Source: Chitinophaga fulva (GTDB taxonomy: Bacteria; Bacteroidota; Bacteroidia; Chitinophagales; Chitinophagaceae). Taken from it: a stretch of DNA of 64,000 nt. Below, in pieces: positions 8,387 to 19,373 of the stretch. Numbering within the stretch: position 1 is the stretch's first letter; every line of letters begins with the position of its first letter. The DNA is taken from contig NZ_JABBGC010000001.1 in assembly GCF_012927205.1 (NCBI RefSeq), positions 992,001-1,056,000 on the forward strand. Reading direction: 5' to 3'. The notes under the pieces were generated by a model. It did not search any database. It saw only the letters and a program-made list of their open reading frames with translations, and had not been told where the DNA came from. A program made the translations under genes and the position numbers.

Positions 8387-9139
8387 TTATTTCAGGTACT
8401 CTCCGCAACCATGATAAGTTTGTTCTTTTGTCTTCACCTCTACGCTGTTTGGGCGCATGAGGCCGCTCATGTCGTCGGTACACATGGTGTTACGGATAGT
8501 GACAGTAAGCTGCGGGGTGGTATACACCTTCAGGGTGTCTGTATTGGGCCTGGGTGCTGGGAGGGGCGCCACCACGCTGTCGCCGGAGGCGGTATGGAAC
8601 AGGATTTTCCGGGCTTCCAGGTCGAGGCTCCAGAAAGGTTCGTTGCCGGTAGCGGTGAAGGTGATGCCGGCGCCGGCTTTTTGGGCCAGCAGGTCGCGGC
8701 GGTCGCCGCCTTCTACCGGTTTCAGAACGTAGTTGCTGGCGAGGGCGCCTTCAATACGTTTGCCTTGTTTATCGAGTACGAGCAGTTTGCTGTCGGAAGC
8801 GAGGAAAGAGCTGCTATCGGTTTTTTTCTTGATGCTGACGATGGAATCGTTGATCTGCTGCCAGGTACCCTTCTCTGTGAAGGCGATTCCCTGTCCCCTT
8901 CCCTGGTATGATACCAGTTCGGTGAAGGTATGGTCGTCAAAGAGGCTGATCTGATAGTCCATCCCCGGGCAGTCAGCACAAGGGAGCGTACCCTGATAGG
9001 TGCCGGTGATATGGGTGGTGATGGCAGCTGGGGTTTGTTTGCCGGCAGCGGTGCTGTCGGTGGTAGTTTGGGAGGTTTGATTATTGTTGCAGGCCATCAG
9101 GGCGGCAAACAGGGTCGTTAAGCAAATGAGTTTACGCAT
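8387..9139 (-). CDS. Lipoprotein with NlpE-type N-terminal and COG3650/HslJ-like C-terminal domain
   Basis: 250 residues. The signal peptide ends in a lipobox LMAC with the lipidated Cys at 17. Residues about 45-135 match the copper-resistance/NlpE N-terminal fold, with GTYQGTLPCADCPG holding its CxxC. The C-terminal part from about residue 150 has the FTATGNEPFWSLD segment typical of COG3650 lipoproteins. In other bacteria NlpE senses envelope and copper stress through Cpx; no CpxAR pair is visible here. A role in envelope or copper stress is inference. Confidence 0.75.
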   Translation of the reverse strand: MRKLICLTTLFAALMACNNNQTSQTTTDSTAAGKQTPAAITTHITGTYQGTLPCADCPGMDYQISLFDDHTFTELVSYQGRGQGIAFTEKGTWQQINDSIVSIKKKTDSSSFLASDSKLLVLDKQGKRIEGALASNYVLKPVEGGDRRDLLAQKAGAGITFTATGNEPFWSLDLEARKILFHTASGDSVVAPLPAPRPNTDTLKVYTTPQLTVTIRNTMCTDDMSGLMRPNSVEVKTKEQTYHGCGEYLK

Positions 9140-9586
9140 GGGACTATTATTTTACAGACAGATTGAACATTCTGGTCCGGTGGCAGGTTATTTATGGTAA
9201 AAATAAGATACTTACCGTAAATTCAGGTGGCAGAGGTAATATAATATATTATGTGGCAAGGATATAGGGGGCCGCTATGAAGTTTTGATCTGCATATATT
9301 AATATTATATCCCGCTGAAAACGCCTGCCCTACTACTTATAGGTCTGTCAGCAAAAGGGGATTGAACTTTCAATCAAAATAATAAGTTTTGAAAGGTCCG
9401 GAGGGGCATAACTCCTGAATTAGCCAGCACAAAGGATTACATCGGAAAAGTTACAGTTCGGGAAGCGAAAATGAAGCATTTCTTAAGGCAAATAATTTTT
9501 AGAATTGTTGGTAAATTGTCAACATTGTGTCTTATTTTTGCTGGCACTTTTAAGAAACTTTAGGTCAAATCTAAACTATATAGGCT
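9140..9586. other. Intergenic region upstream of the respiratory operon
   Basis: 447 bp with no convincing ORF, separating the divergent lipoprotein gene and actA. Visible structure: a 12-bp AT palindrome at 9241-9252, a 7-bp dyad CTTTCAA/TTGAAAG at 9367-9373 and 9389-9395, and a GTTG-N9-CAAC dyad at 9507-9523 just upstream of the probable -7 box. No operator of a regulator I know could be assigned. Confidence 0.6.
9508..9540 (+). promoter_or_regulatory. Probable promoter of the actA-F/cox operon
   Basis: A -7 box TATTTTTG (9533-9540, TAnnTTTG pattern) lies 47 bp before the actA start. Candidate -33 TTG triplets are at 9508-9510 (22-nt spacer) or 9516-9518 (14-nt). The -33 assignment is uncertain. 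Confidence 0.45.
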
Positions 9587-10861
9587 GTGTATCGTCGTGT
9601 TTCCATTCTTTTGCGCAAGCATTTTGTGAGTGTGCTTATTCTATGCGCTAGTATAGTAATTCCGTTTTCTGCCGTAAAAGCAGCGGATCCTGCCAAGGGT
9701 AAGCAAATCTTCCAACAAAACTGCGCTTCATGTCACAATGTCCATAAGAAGCTGACAGGTCCTGCACTGGCGGGTGTAGAAGGTCGCTGGTCCGATAAGA
9801 AATTATTGCACCAGTGGATCCACAACTCCGCTTCCGTATTGGCGTCTGGCGACAAGTACGCCAACGACCTCTTTAATGAGTACAACAAAACCGCGATGAC
9901 GGCCTTCCCTGCGTTAAGCAATGAAGACATTGACGACATCCTGGCGTTCATTAAAGTTGAAGAGGCTAAACCTGTAGGTGGTGCTAAACCGGAAGGTGGT
10001 ACTGCTACTGCCGGTGCTAAAGAGCAAGGCAGCGACAACAGCCTTCTTTTTGGTATCATCACCCTGATCCTGGCTGTAGTAGCCCTGATCCTGATGCAGA
10101 TCAACAGCAACCTGAACAAACTTGCTGGTGATAAAGAAGGTCAGCCTACTCCAGAGCCGATCCCCTTCTACAAAAACAAAGCCTACATCGCACTGGCTAT
10201 CCTGGTGCTCTTCATGGTAGGCGGTTACTTCACCATCCAGGGAGCTATAGGGCTGGGTCGTCAGAAAGACTACATGCCTGAGCAGCCGATCTTCTACAGC
10301 CACAAAGTGCACGCCGGTATCAACCAGATCAACTGTCTGTATTGCCACGCCGGTGCTGAGAAGAGCAAGCACGCCATGATTCCTTCCGAGAACATCTGTA
10401 TGAACTGTCACAAAGCCATTAAAGAGTACTCCGGCCCTGAGCTGTTTACTGCTGAAGGCAAAAAAGTAGACGGTACTGCAGAAATCGCAAAATTATACGA
10501 TTACGTAGGCTGGGACGCTGAAAAAGGTAAGTATACCAAACCAGGTCGTCCTATCGAATGGACTAAGATCCACAACCTGCCTGACCACGTTTACTTTAAC
10601 CACTCCCAACACACAGTGGCCGGTAAACAACAATGTCAGACCTGCCACGGCAACATCACCGAAATGGATGAAGTACATCAGTTCGCCGACCTCTCTATGG
10701 GCTGGTGTATCAACTGCCACCGTACTACCAAAGTGCAGTTCGCTGACAACAACTACTACAGCATCTTCGAGAAACTTCATCAGGATATTAAAGATAAGAA
10801 GATCGATAGTGTGACTGTTGAAATGGTAGGTGGTACTGAATGTCAAAAATGTCACTACTAG
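9587..10861 (+). CDS. actA: Alternative complex III subunit ActA fused to an N-terminal monoheme cytochrome c domain
   Basis: 424-residue multiheme cytochrome of the quinol:cytochrome c/oxidase electron-transfer complex. An in-frame stop at 9581-9583 forces a start at or after the GTG at 9587. Order: signal sequence (1-32), a monoheme cytochrome c domain with CASCH at 46-50, a Gly/Ala linker, membrane segments at about 150-170 and 198-218, then five further CxxCH motifs (CLYCH, CMNCH, CQTCH, CINCH, CQKCH). The five downstream motifs equal the pentaheme ActA of the family; the sixth, at the N-terminus, is an extra domain. First gene of actABCDEF-cox. Periplasmic electron carrier from ActB/quinol side towards the oxidase. 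Confidence 0.92.
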   Translation: MYRRVSILLRKHFVSVLILCASIVIPFSAVKAADPAKGKQIFQQNCASCHNVHKKLTGPALAGVEGRWSDKKLLHQWIHNSASVLASGDKYANDLFNEYNKTAMTAFPALSNEDIDDILAFIKVEEAKPVGGAKPEGGTATAGAKEQGSDNSLLFGIITLILAVVALILMQINSNLNKLAGDKEGQPTPEPIPFYKNKAYIALAILVLFMVGGYFTIQGAIGLGRQKDYMPEQPIFYSHKVHAGINQINCLYCHAGAEKSKHAMIPSENICMNCHKAIKEYSGPELFTAEGKKVDGTAEIAKLYDYVGWDAEKGKYTKPGRPIEWTKIHNLPDHVYFNHSQHTVAGKQQCQTCHGNITEMDEVHQFADLSMGWCINCHRTTKVQFADNNYYSIFEKLHQDIKDKKIDSVTVEMVGGTECQKCHY

Positions 10862-10955
10862 AAAGGATTTAACGCATCATGATTTTCTGCTTACAGAAAA
10901 TCATGACGTGTTTCAGAAGATATCAAAATTTATAAACGTAACTCGTTAATATAAC

Positions 10956-14021
<3,066 letters not shown>

Positions 14022-14098
14022 GATCTTTTAACAGGTAACGTTAAAGGAGAAAAATAACAAAAGAAGTTACAGAATCTGAGATCATAACAAAAGACAAG

Positions 14099-14133
14099 GG
14101 CTAGTAGCTAGAAGCTAGCAGCTAAAAGCTTAT
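14099..14133 (+). repeat. Five tandem AGCTANN heptads
   Basis: Between actB and actC, five consecutive 7-nt units with a GCT core (GGCTAGT, AGCTAGA, AGCTAGC, AGCTAAA, AGCTTAT) end just before the actC start. Heptameric tandem repeats of this kind can change in copy number. They lie in the untranslated spacer of a highly expressed operon. Confidence 0.75.
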
Positions 14134-14138
14134 AGAAT

Positions 14139-15581
14139 ATGAGTTTAAAATACGAATCCACACTGAGAGAACCTTTAGTTGACGGGGTTAAGGATTATCA
14201 CCAGGTAACGGAAGATATCATTAGTCCCATTGAAGGGAAGCCTGGTAAATTGTGGTATGTAGGCTTTTTAATTTCACTGTCACTGTTGGGCTTCGGCGCA
14301 TTTTCAGTGTTTTGGCAAATTTATTTCGGTGTGGGTGTTTGGAATCTGAACAAAACCATCGGCTGGGGTTGGGACATTACCAACTTCGTATGGTGGGTAG
14401 GTATCGGTCACGCCGGTACCCTGATTTCTGCGATCCTCCTGCTGTTCCGCCAGGGATGGCGTACAGGGGTGAACCGTGCGGCAGAAGCGATGACCATCTT
14501 CGCGGTAATGTGCGCCGGCCAGTTCCCGATTATCCACATGGGCCGTGTATGGATGGCATTCTTTATCCTGCCTTATCCTAACACCCGTGGTCCGGTATGG
14601 GTTAACTTTAACTCTCCGCTGCTGTGGGACGTATTCGCGATCTCCACTTACTTCACCGTATCACTGTTGTTCTGGTACTCCGGTCTGATTCCGGACTTCG
14701 CTACCATCCGCGACAGAGCTAAAACCAAACTGCGTAAGCTGTTATATGGTGTAGCTGCTTTCGGCTGGACAGGTTCTACCAAACACTGGCAACGTCACGA
14801 GGCGCTGTCACTGGTACTGGCAGGTTTATCTACACCGCTGGTACTCTCTGTACACACCATCGTATCTTTTGACTTTGCTACCTCTGTAATTCCTGGTTGG
14901 CATACTACCATCTTCCCTCCTTACTTCGTGGCGGGTGCGATCTTCTCCGGTTTCGCGATGGTACAAACCCTGCTGATCATCACCCGTAAAATATTACACC
15001 TGGAAGAGTACATTACCCTGGGCCACATGGAAGCCATGAATAAGGTAATTGTACTGACTGGTTCCGTAGTAGGTTGCGCTTACCTGACTGAGCTCTTCAT
15101 GGCATGGTACGGTGCTAACCCTTACGAATTCGCTACCTTCTTCAAATATCGTGCTGCCGGTCCGCTGGGTTGGTCTTACTGGATCATGATGACCTGTAAC
15201 GTAATCACTCCGCAGGTGTTCTGGTTCCGTAAAATGAGAAGAAACGTGATGGTAACTTTCGTCATGTCCATCATCGTAAACATTGGTATGTGGTTCGAAC
15301 GTTTCGTGATCATCTGTACTTCCCTGTACCGTGACTATCTGCCATCCAGCTGGTCTTACTATCGTCCATCCTGGCCAGAAGTTGGTTTCTACATGGGTAC
15401 TTTCGGTCTGTTCTTCACCTGCTACTTCCTGTTTGCTAAATACTTCCCGGTAATTGCAGTGGCTGAGATCAAGGCTATCCTGAAAACTTCCGGTGAAAAC
15501 TTCAAAGAGAAAATGGAAGTGTACGAAGGAGAATCAGCAGAGCAATTTGCAAAAGCTGTTCACCACGAACATGCTCACTAA
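14139..15581 (+). CDS. actC: Alternative complex III membrane subunit ActC (NrfD-like)
   Basis: 480-residue polytopic NrfD/PsrC-family protein with about ten membrane helices, one of the two large quinol-interacting membrane subunits of ACIII. Length and order after ActB match the family. The N-terminal cytoplasmic segment precedes the first helix at about residue 42, and the C-terminus is His-rich (VHHEHAH). The 117-bp gap to actB contains the heptad repeat; the gap to actD is 48 bp. Confidence 0.95.
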   Translation: MSLKYESTLREPLVDGVKDYHQVTEDIISPIEGKPGKLWYVGFLISLSLLGFGAFSVFWQIYFGVGVWNLNKTIGWGWDITNFVWWVGIGHAGTLISAILLLFRQGWRTGVNRAAEAMTIFAVMCAGQFPIIHMGRVWMAFFILPYPNTRGPVWVNFNSPLLWDVFAISTYFTVSLLFWYSGLIPDFATIRDRAKTKLRKLLYGVAAFGWTGSTKHWQRHEALSLVLAGLSTPLVLSVHTIVSFDFATSVIPGWHTTIFPPYFVAGAIFSGFAMVQTLLIITRKILHLEEYITLGHMEAMNKVIVLTGSVVGCAYLTELFMAWYGANPYEFATFFKYRAAGPLGWSYWIMMTCNVITPQVFWFRKMRRNVMVTFVMSIIVNIGMWFERFVIICTSLYRDYLPSSWSYYRPSWPEVGFYMGTFGLFFTCYFLFAKYFPVIAVAEIKAILKTSGENFKEKMEVYEGESAEQFAKAVHHEHAH

Positions 15582-15629
15582 TAGATGAATTGACAGAATT
15601 AATTAATTGGAATTTGAATTTTTAAATAT

Positions 15630-16217
15630 ATGGCTGTTAAAAATTTTGTTGTAGGCTTGTTTGACGATGAGGCAGTATTGTTTCCGGCAGTGAAGAAAGT
15701 TCGCACTGCTGGCTACAAGTTGCACGATGTATACACTCCTTTTCCTGTTCACGGCCTGGATCATGCAATGGGCTTAAGGGAAACCAGCCTGCACACAGCC
15801 GGGTTCATATATGGTATCACTGGTACCACCACGGCTTTAACTTTCATGAGCTGGGTATTTAATGTTGACTGGCCGCTGAACATCGGTGGTAAGCCACACT
15901 TCCCGTTACCAGCGTTCATTCCTATTACCTTCGAGTTGACCGTACTGTTTGCAGCTGTTGGTATGGTGATGACATTCTGCTACCTCTGCCAGTTAATGCC
16001 AGGCGTAAAGAAACATATTTTTCACCCCAGACAGACTGACGACAAGTTTGTGATGGTTATTGAGCTCACCGAAAAATCCAATGCGGAAGAAATCAAACGC
16101 TTCCTCAATGAGGCCGGTGCACATGACATCAATGAACAACGCGCAGAAGCTGGCTGGTGGTATGGCAGATATGACAAGAACGACGAAGACATTTATGCTC
16201 GTCCGGCTAACGCTTAA
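15630..16217 (+). CDS. actD: Alternative complex III subunit ActD (DUF3341)
   Basis: 195 residues with an N-terminal soluble domain, two membrane helices (about 65-85 and 100-122) and a short C-terminal domain, the usual ActD plan. ActD is a small membrane subunit that packs against ActC in ACIII structures. Its place between actC and actE is canonical. Confidence 0.92.
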   Translation: MAVKNFVVGLFDDEAVLFPAVKKVRTAGYKLHDVYTPFPVHGLDHAMGLRETSLHTAGFIYGITGTTTALTFMSWVFNVDWPLNIGGKPHFPLPAFIPITFELTVLFAAVGMVMTFCYLCQLMPGVKKHIFHPRQTDDKFVMVIELTEKSNAEEIKRFLNEAGAHDINEQRAEAGWWYGRYDKNDEDIYARPANA

Positions 16218-16298
16218 TAACATTAACAGCAAAAAAATACAGTTCAACCATTAGGTACTGGGAGCAGAACTAATGAACGCTAGAATAAATAATTTCTG

Positions 16299-16907
16299 AT
16301 GAAAAGGACTTCTAACATATTGATTGTAGCCGCATTGGCAACTGGAGCTTTCCTGGCAGCCTGTAATAAAGGGGAGCACAACAGAAAGCCCGGCAGGATT
16401 TATATGCCAGACATGTATGAATCCCGTGCGTATGAGTTTTACAGTGCGCGTTTGGCAGGTTTGAAGCCAGTGGACGGAACAGTTAAGAGAGGTGAACTTT
16501 TGCCTTACCATCTGAAAGAAGCAGATACGGCACAGGCAAATCTGGTAAAAAATCCGCTGACCATCACCGCAGATGATCTGAAGGAAGGTGAACGTTTGTT
16601 TAATATTTACTGTGGTATCTGCCATGGTACTGCACTGGATGGTAACGGTCCGCTGTACAAAGGAGGCGAGGGTCCTTACTCTGCAGCTCCTGCCAACCTG
16701 GTAGCGGGTGCTAAATCCGGCTATTCCGAAGGCCGCCTGTTTCACGTAATGACCTATGGTTATAACATGATGGGTAGCTACGCCAGCCAGCTCGACAGAG
16801 CACAGCGCTGGAAGATAGCCGCTTACATCAAGAGCAAACAGCCTGGTGCCGCAGCACAGCCTGCAGCCGCAGCTGCTCCGGCAGCGGATAGCGCGACAGC
16901 TAAATAA
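16299..16907 (+). CDS. actE: Alternative complex III monoheme cytochrome c subunit ActE
   Basis: 202-residue lipoprotein with lipobox LAAC (lipidated Cys at 22), so it is anchored at the periplasmic face. A single c-type heme site CGICH lies in the middle, with the axial Met expected in the YGYNMMGSY segment. The C-terminal 20 residues are almost all Ala/Pro/Gln, a disordered tail. It is thought to pass electrons from ActA towards the oxidase. Confidence 0.93.
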   Translation: MKRTSNILIVAALATGAFLAACNKGEHNRKPGRIYMPDMYESRAYEFYSARLAGLKPVDGTVKRGELLPYHLKEADTAQANLVKNPLTITADDLKEGERLFNIYCGICHGTALDGNGPLYKGGEGPYSAAPANLVAGAKSGYSEGRLFHVMTYGYNMMGSYASQLDRAQRWKIAAYIKSKQPGAAAQPAAAAAPAADSATAK

Positions 16908-16957
16908 GTTAGAGAGAGTTAAAACTGAATTTCAAACAAGTATTTTAATATACAGTA

Positions 16958-18163
16958 ATGAAAGACCAATTTGTAGTACCGGCAAGATTAAAAAAGACCA
17001 GCTTCGTGTTAATGGGCGTGGGCTTGCTGACTTTATTGATCGGATTAATTGCGTTTCAAGGTGAGAACGCGACACGGTTCTGGGCCGGTCTGTTGCAAAA
17101 CAGCAGCTTCTTTTTGCTGATTACATTGGCCAGCACCTTTTTTATTGCAGCCACAACCCTGGCTCACGGTGGTTGGCAGATTGCCTTCCGTCGTGTTCCT
17201 GAAGCTATCTCCATGGCGGTTCCAGCTTTGGCAGCTATTCTGTTTATCATTGTAATGATCATCGTTTTCGGTGGTAAAGAACACATCTACCACTGGGTAA
17301 ACGCTCACCACGTAGCAGAAGACAAAATCCTCACCTGGAAATCCGCTTTCCTGAACAAAGGATTCTACACTACTGCTACCGTCCTCACACTGGGCCTGTG
17401 GATTTTCTTCACCCTGAAACTCCGCAACATGTCCATCGAAGAAGATGGTTGGGACCTGAAACCTGAAACCGGCCGCAAGCTCCTCTGGAGAAGCACTGTT
17501 TGGTGCGGAGGATTCATTGTTATTTACGCCCTGAGCGTAGGCTCTACTACTCCCTGGGTATGGTTGATGAGCATCGATGCTCACTGGTTCTCTACCATGT
17601 ATTCCTGGTACACTTTCGCCAGCAGCTGGGTATCAGGCCTGTCCCTGATCGCGCTGTTCGTGATCTACCTGAAAAAACACGGTTACCTGACTTATGTAAA
17701 TGAAGAGCACCTGCATGATCTGGGTAAATTTATCTTTGCTTTCAGCATCTTCTGGACTTACCTCTGGTTCTCCCAGTACATGCTGATCTGGTACGCTAAC
17801 ATGCCGGAAGAAACTGAATACTTCCAGCCACGTGTATGGGGCGAATGGAGACCTATCTTCTTCCTGAACCTCCTGATCAACTTTATTACGCCGTTGTTGT
17901 TCCTCATGAAGAGAGACACCAAACGTAACTATACTTCCGTAGCCTTCATCGCCGTTGTAGTAATTGCTGGCCACTGGCTCGATTTCTGGCAGATGGTGGG
18001 TCCTGGTACCTACAAACACCTGGTATTCCCATGGTATGAACTGGGTCTCGGCGTTGGCTTCGTTGGTTTGATCATTTTCCTGGTTGCCAATGCGCTGACC
18101 AAAGCTCCGCTGGTACCAAAAAATCATCCTTACCTGAAGGAAAGTATTGTTCACCACACCTAA
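16958..18163 (+). CDS. actF: Alternative complex III membrane subunit ActF (NrfD-like)
   Basis: 401 residues with about ten membrane helices, the second NrfD-like subunit and structural partner of ActC. Standard position after actE. It ends in IVHHT. It completes the actABCDEF set with no gene missing or inserted. The next gene, coxB, begins 63 bp later, so quinol oxidation and oxygen reduction are encoded as one unit. Confidence 0.94.
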   Translation: MKDQFVVPARLKKTSFVLMGVGLLTLLIGLIAFQGENATRFWAGLLQNSSFFLLITLASTFFIAATTLAHGGWQIAFRRVPEAISMAVPALAAILFIIVMIIVFGGKEHIYHWVNAHHVAEDKILTWKSAFLNKGFYTTATVLTLGLWIFFTLKLRNMSIEEDGWDLKPETGRKLLWRSTVWCGGFIVIYALSVGSTTPWVWLMSIDAHWFSTMYSWYTFASSWVSGLSLIALFVIYLKKHGYLTYVNEEHLHDLGKFIFAFSIFWTYLWFSQYMLIWYANMPEETEYFQPRVWGEWRPIFFLNLLINFITPLLFLMKRDTKRNYTSVAFIAVVVIAGHWLDFWQMVGPGTYKHLVFPWYELGLGVGFVGLIIFLVANALTKAPLVPKNHPYLKESIVHHT

Positions 18164-18226
18164 TATGGTGATAACGAAGATTTAGCAATAGAAAAGCATT
18201 AGATAACTTAATTATTTCATATAGCA

Positions 18227-19267
18227 ATGTCAGGATTTTTAGCAGTCTTAGTTATTGTTCTCATATTCATAGTCATCTTCCAGATTGCGAAGGCGAGCGA
18301 ATATGTGTCCATATTGAAGGGAGAAAAGAAAGCACGCCAGCAAAGCAACCGTATCAATGGCTTTCTGCTGATAGCATTCCTGGTGCTGGGGCTCATCGGC
18401 GTGTATTATTGTAATAACCTGCTGAAAGGCAAGATCCTGGGCGAATCTGCTTCTGTGCAGGGTGAAGGTGTGGATACCCTCATCTACGTAACCCTCGCCA
18501 TTACTGGTGTTGTGTTCGTTGGTACCCAGATCCTCTTGTTTTGGTTCGCATTTAAATACCAGGAAAAAGAAGGCCGCAAAGCATTTTATTTTCCGCATAA
18601 CAACAGACTGGAAGTGATCTGGACCGTTATCCCGGCCATCGCATTGACCGTTCTGGTGGCTTTTGGTCTGAAACACTGGTTCCAGCTGACTTCCGATGCT
18701 CCGAAAGATGCAGCCATCGTTGAAATCACAGGTAAACAATTTAACTGGCTCATCCGCTACCCGGGTAAAGATGGTGCGCTCGGCCGCCGCGATTTCAAGA
18801 AAATCGACGAAGCTGCGAGCAACCCGCTGGGTATGGATTGGGAAGATCAACTGGGCAAAGATGACTTCATGGCAACTGAAGTTCACCTGGTAGTAGGTAA
18901 ACCCGTAAAATTCGTAATCGGTTCCCGTGATGTTATTCACGACGTTGGTTTACCTCAGTTCCGTATGAAAATGGACGCTGTACCCGGTATCCCTACCACC
19001 CTGTGGTTCACGCCTAAGTTCACTACCAAACAAATGAAGGAAAAAACCGGTAACCCGGATTTCACCTTCGAAATATCCTGCGATCAGATGTGTGGTTCCG
19101 GTCACTACTCTATGAGAGGCGTGATTATTGTTGAAACTCAGGCTGAATATGATGCCTGGGTTGCCAAACAACCGCTGCAGTACGCCTTGGCTCACCCGGC
19201 TCCTGCTGAAGCGCCAAAGGCCGACAGCACACAAAAAACAGTGGCAGCGAATATCGGTAAGCCGTAA
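18227..19267 (+). CDS. coxB: Cytochrome c oxidase subunit II
   Basis: 346 residues. An extra N-terminal hydrophobic helix (about 3-22) precedes the two usual subunit II helices (about 45-65 and 88-110). The periplasmic cupredoxin domain binds the dinuclear CuA centre: first ligand His in VIHDVGLPQF, then Cys, Cys, His and Met in EISCDQMCGSGHYSM. No C-terminal cytochrome c domain is present, which fits direct electron delivery from the ACIII cytochromes. The C-terminus is Ala/Pro-rich. Confidence 0.95.
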   Translation: MSGFLAVLVIVLIFIVIFQIAKASEYVSILKGEKKARQQSNRINGFLLIAFLVLGLIGVYYCNNLLKGKILGESASVQGEGVDTLIYVTLAITGVVFVGTQILLFWFAFKYQEKEGRKAFYFPHNNRLEVIWTVIPAIALTVLVAFGLKHWFQLTSDAPKDAAIVEITGKQFNWLIRYPGKDGALGRRDFKKIDEAASNPLGMDWEDQLGKDDFMATEVHLVVGKPVKFVIGSRDVIHDVGLPQFRMKMDAVPGIPTTLWFTPKFTTKQMKEKTGNPDFTFEISCDQMCGSGHYSMRGVIIVETQAEYDAWVAKQPLQYALAHPAPAEAPKADSTQKTVAANIGKP

Positions 19268-19373
19268 TTTTGTGTAGAAGAATTTTTTGACGCAGTACTT
19301 AACCAATAATAAAAGACAAACTAACAAACGCGATACTTCCCGGGCGTTGGTTTATTAATAAACAGAACCGATT

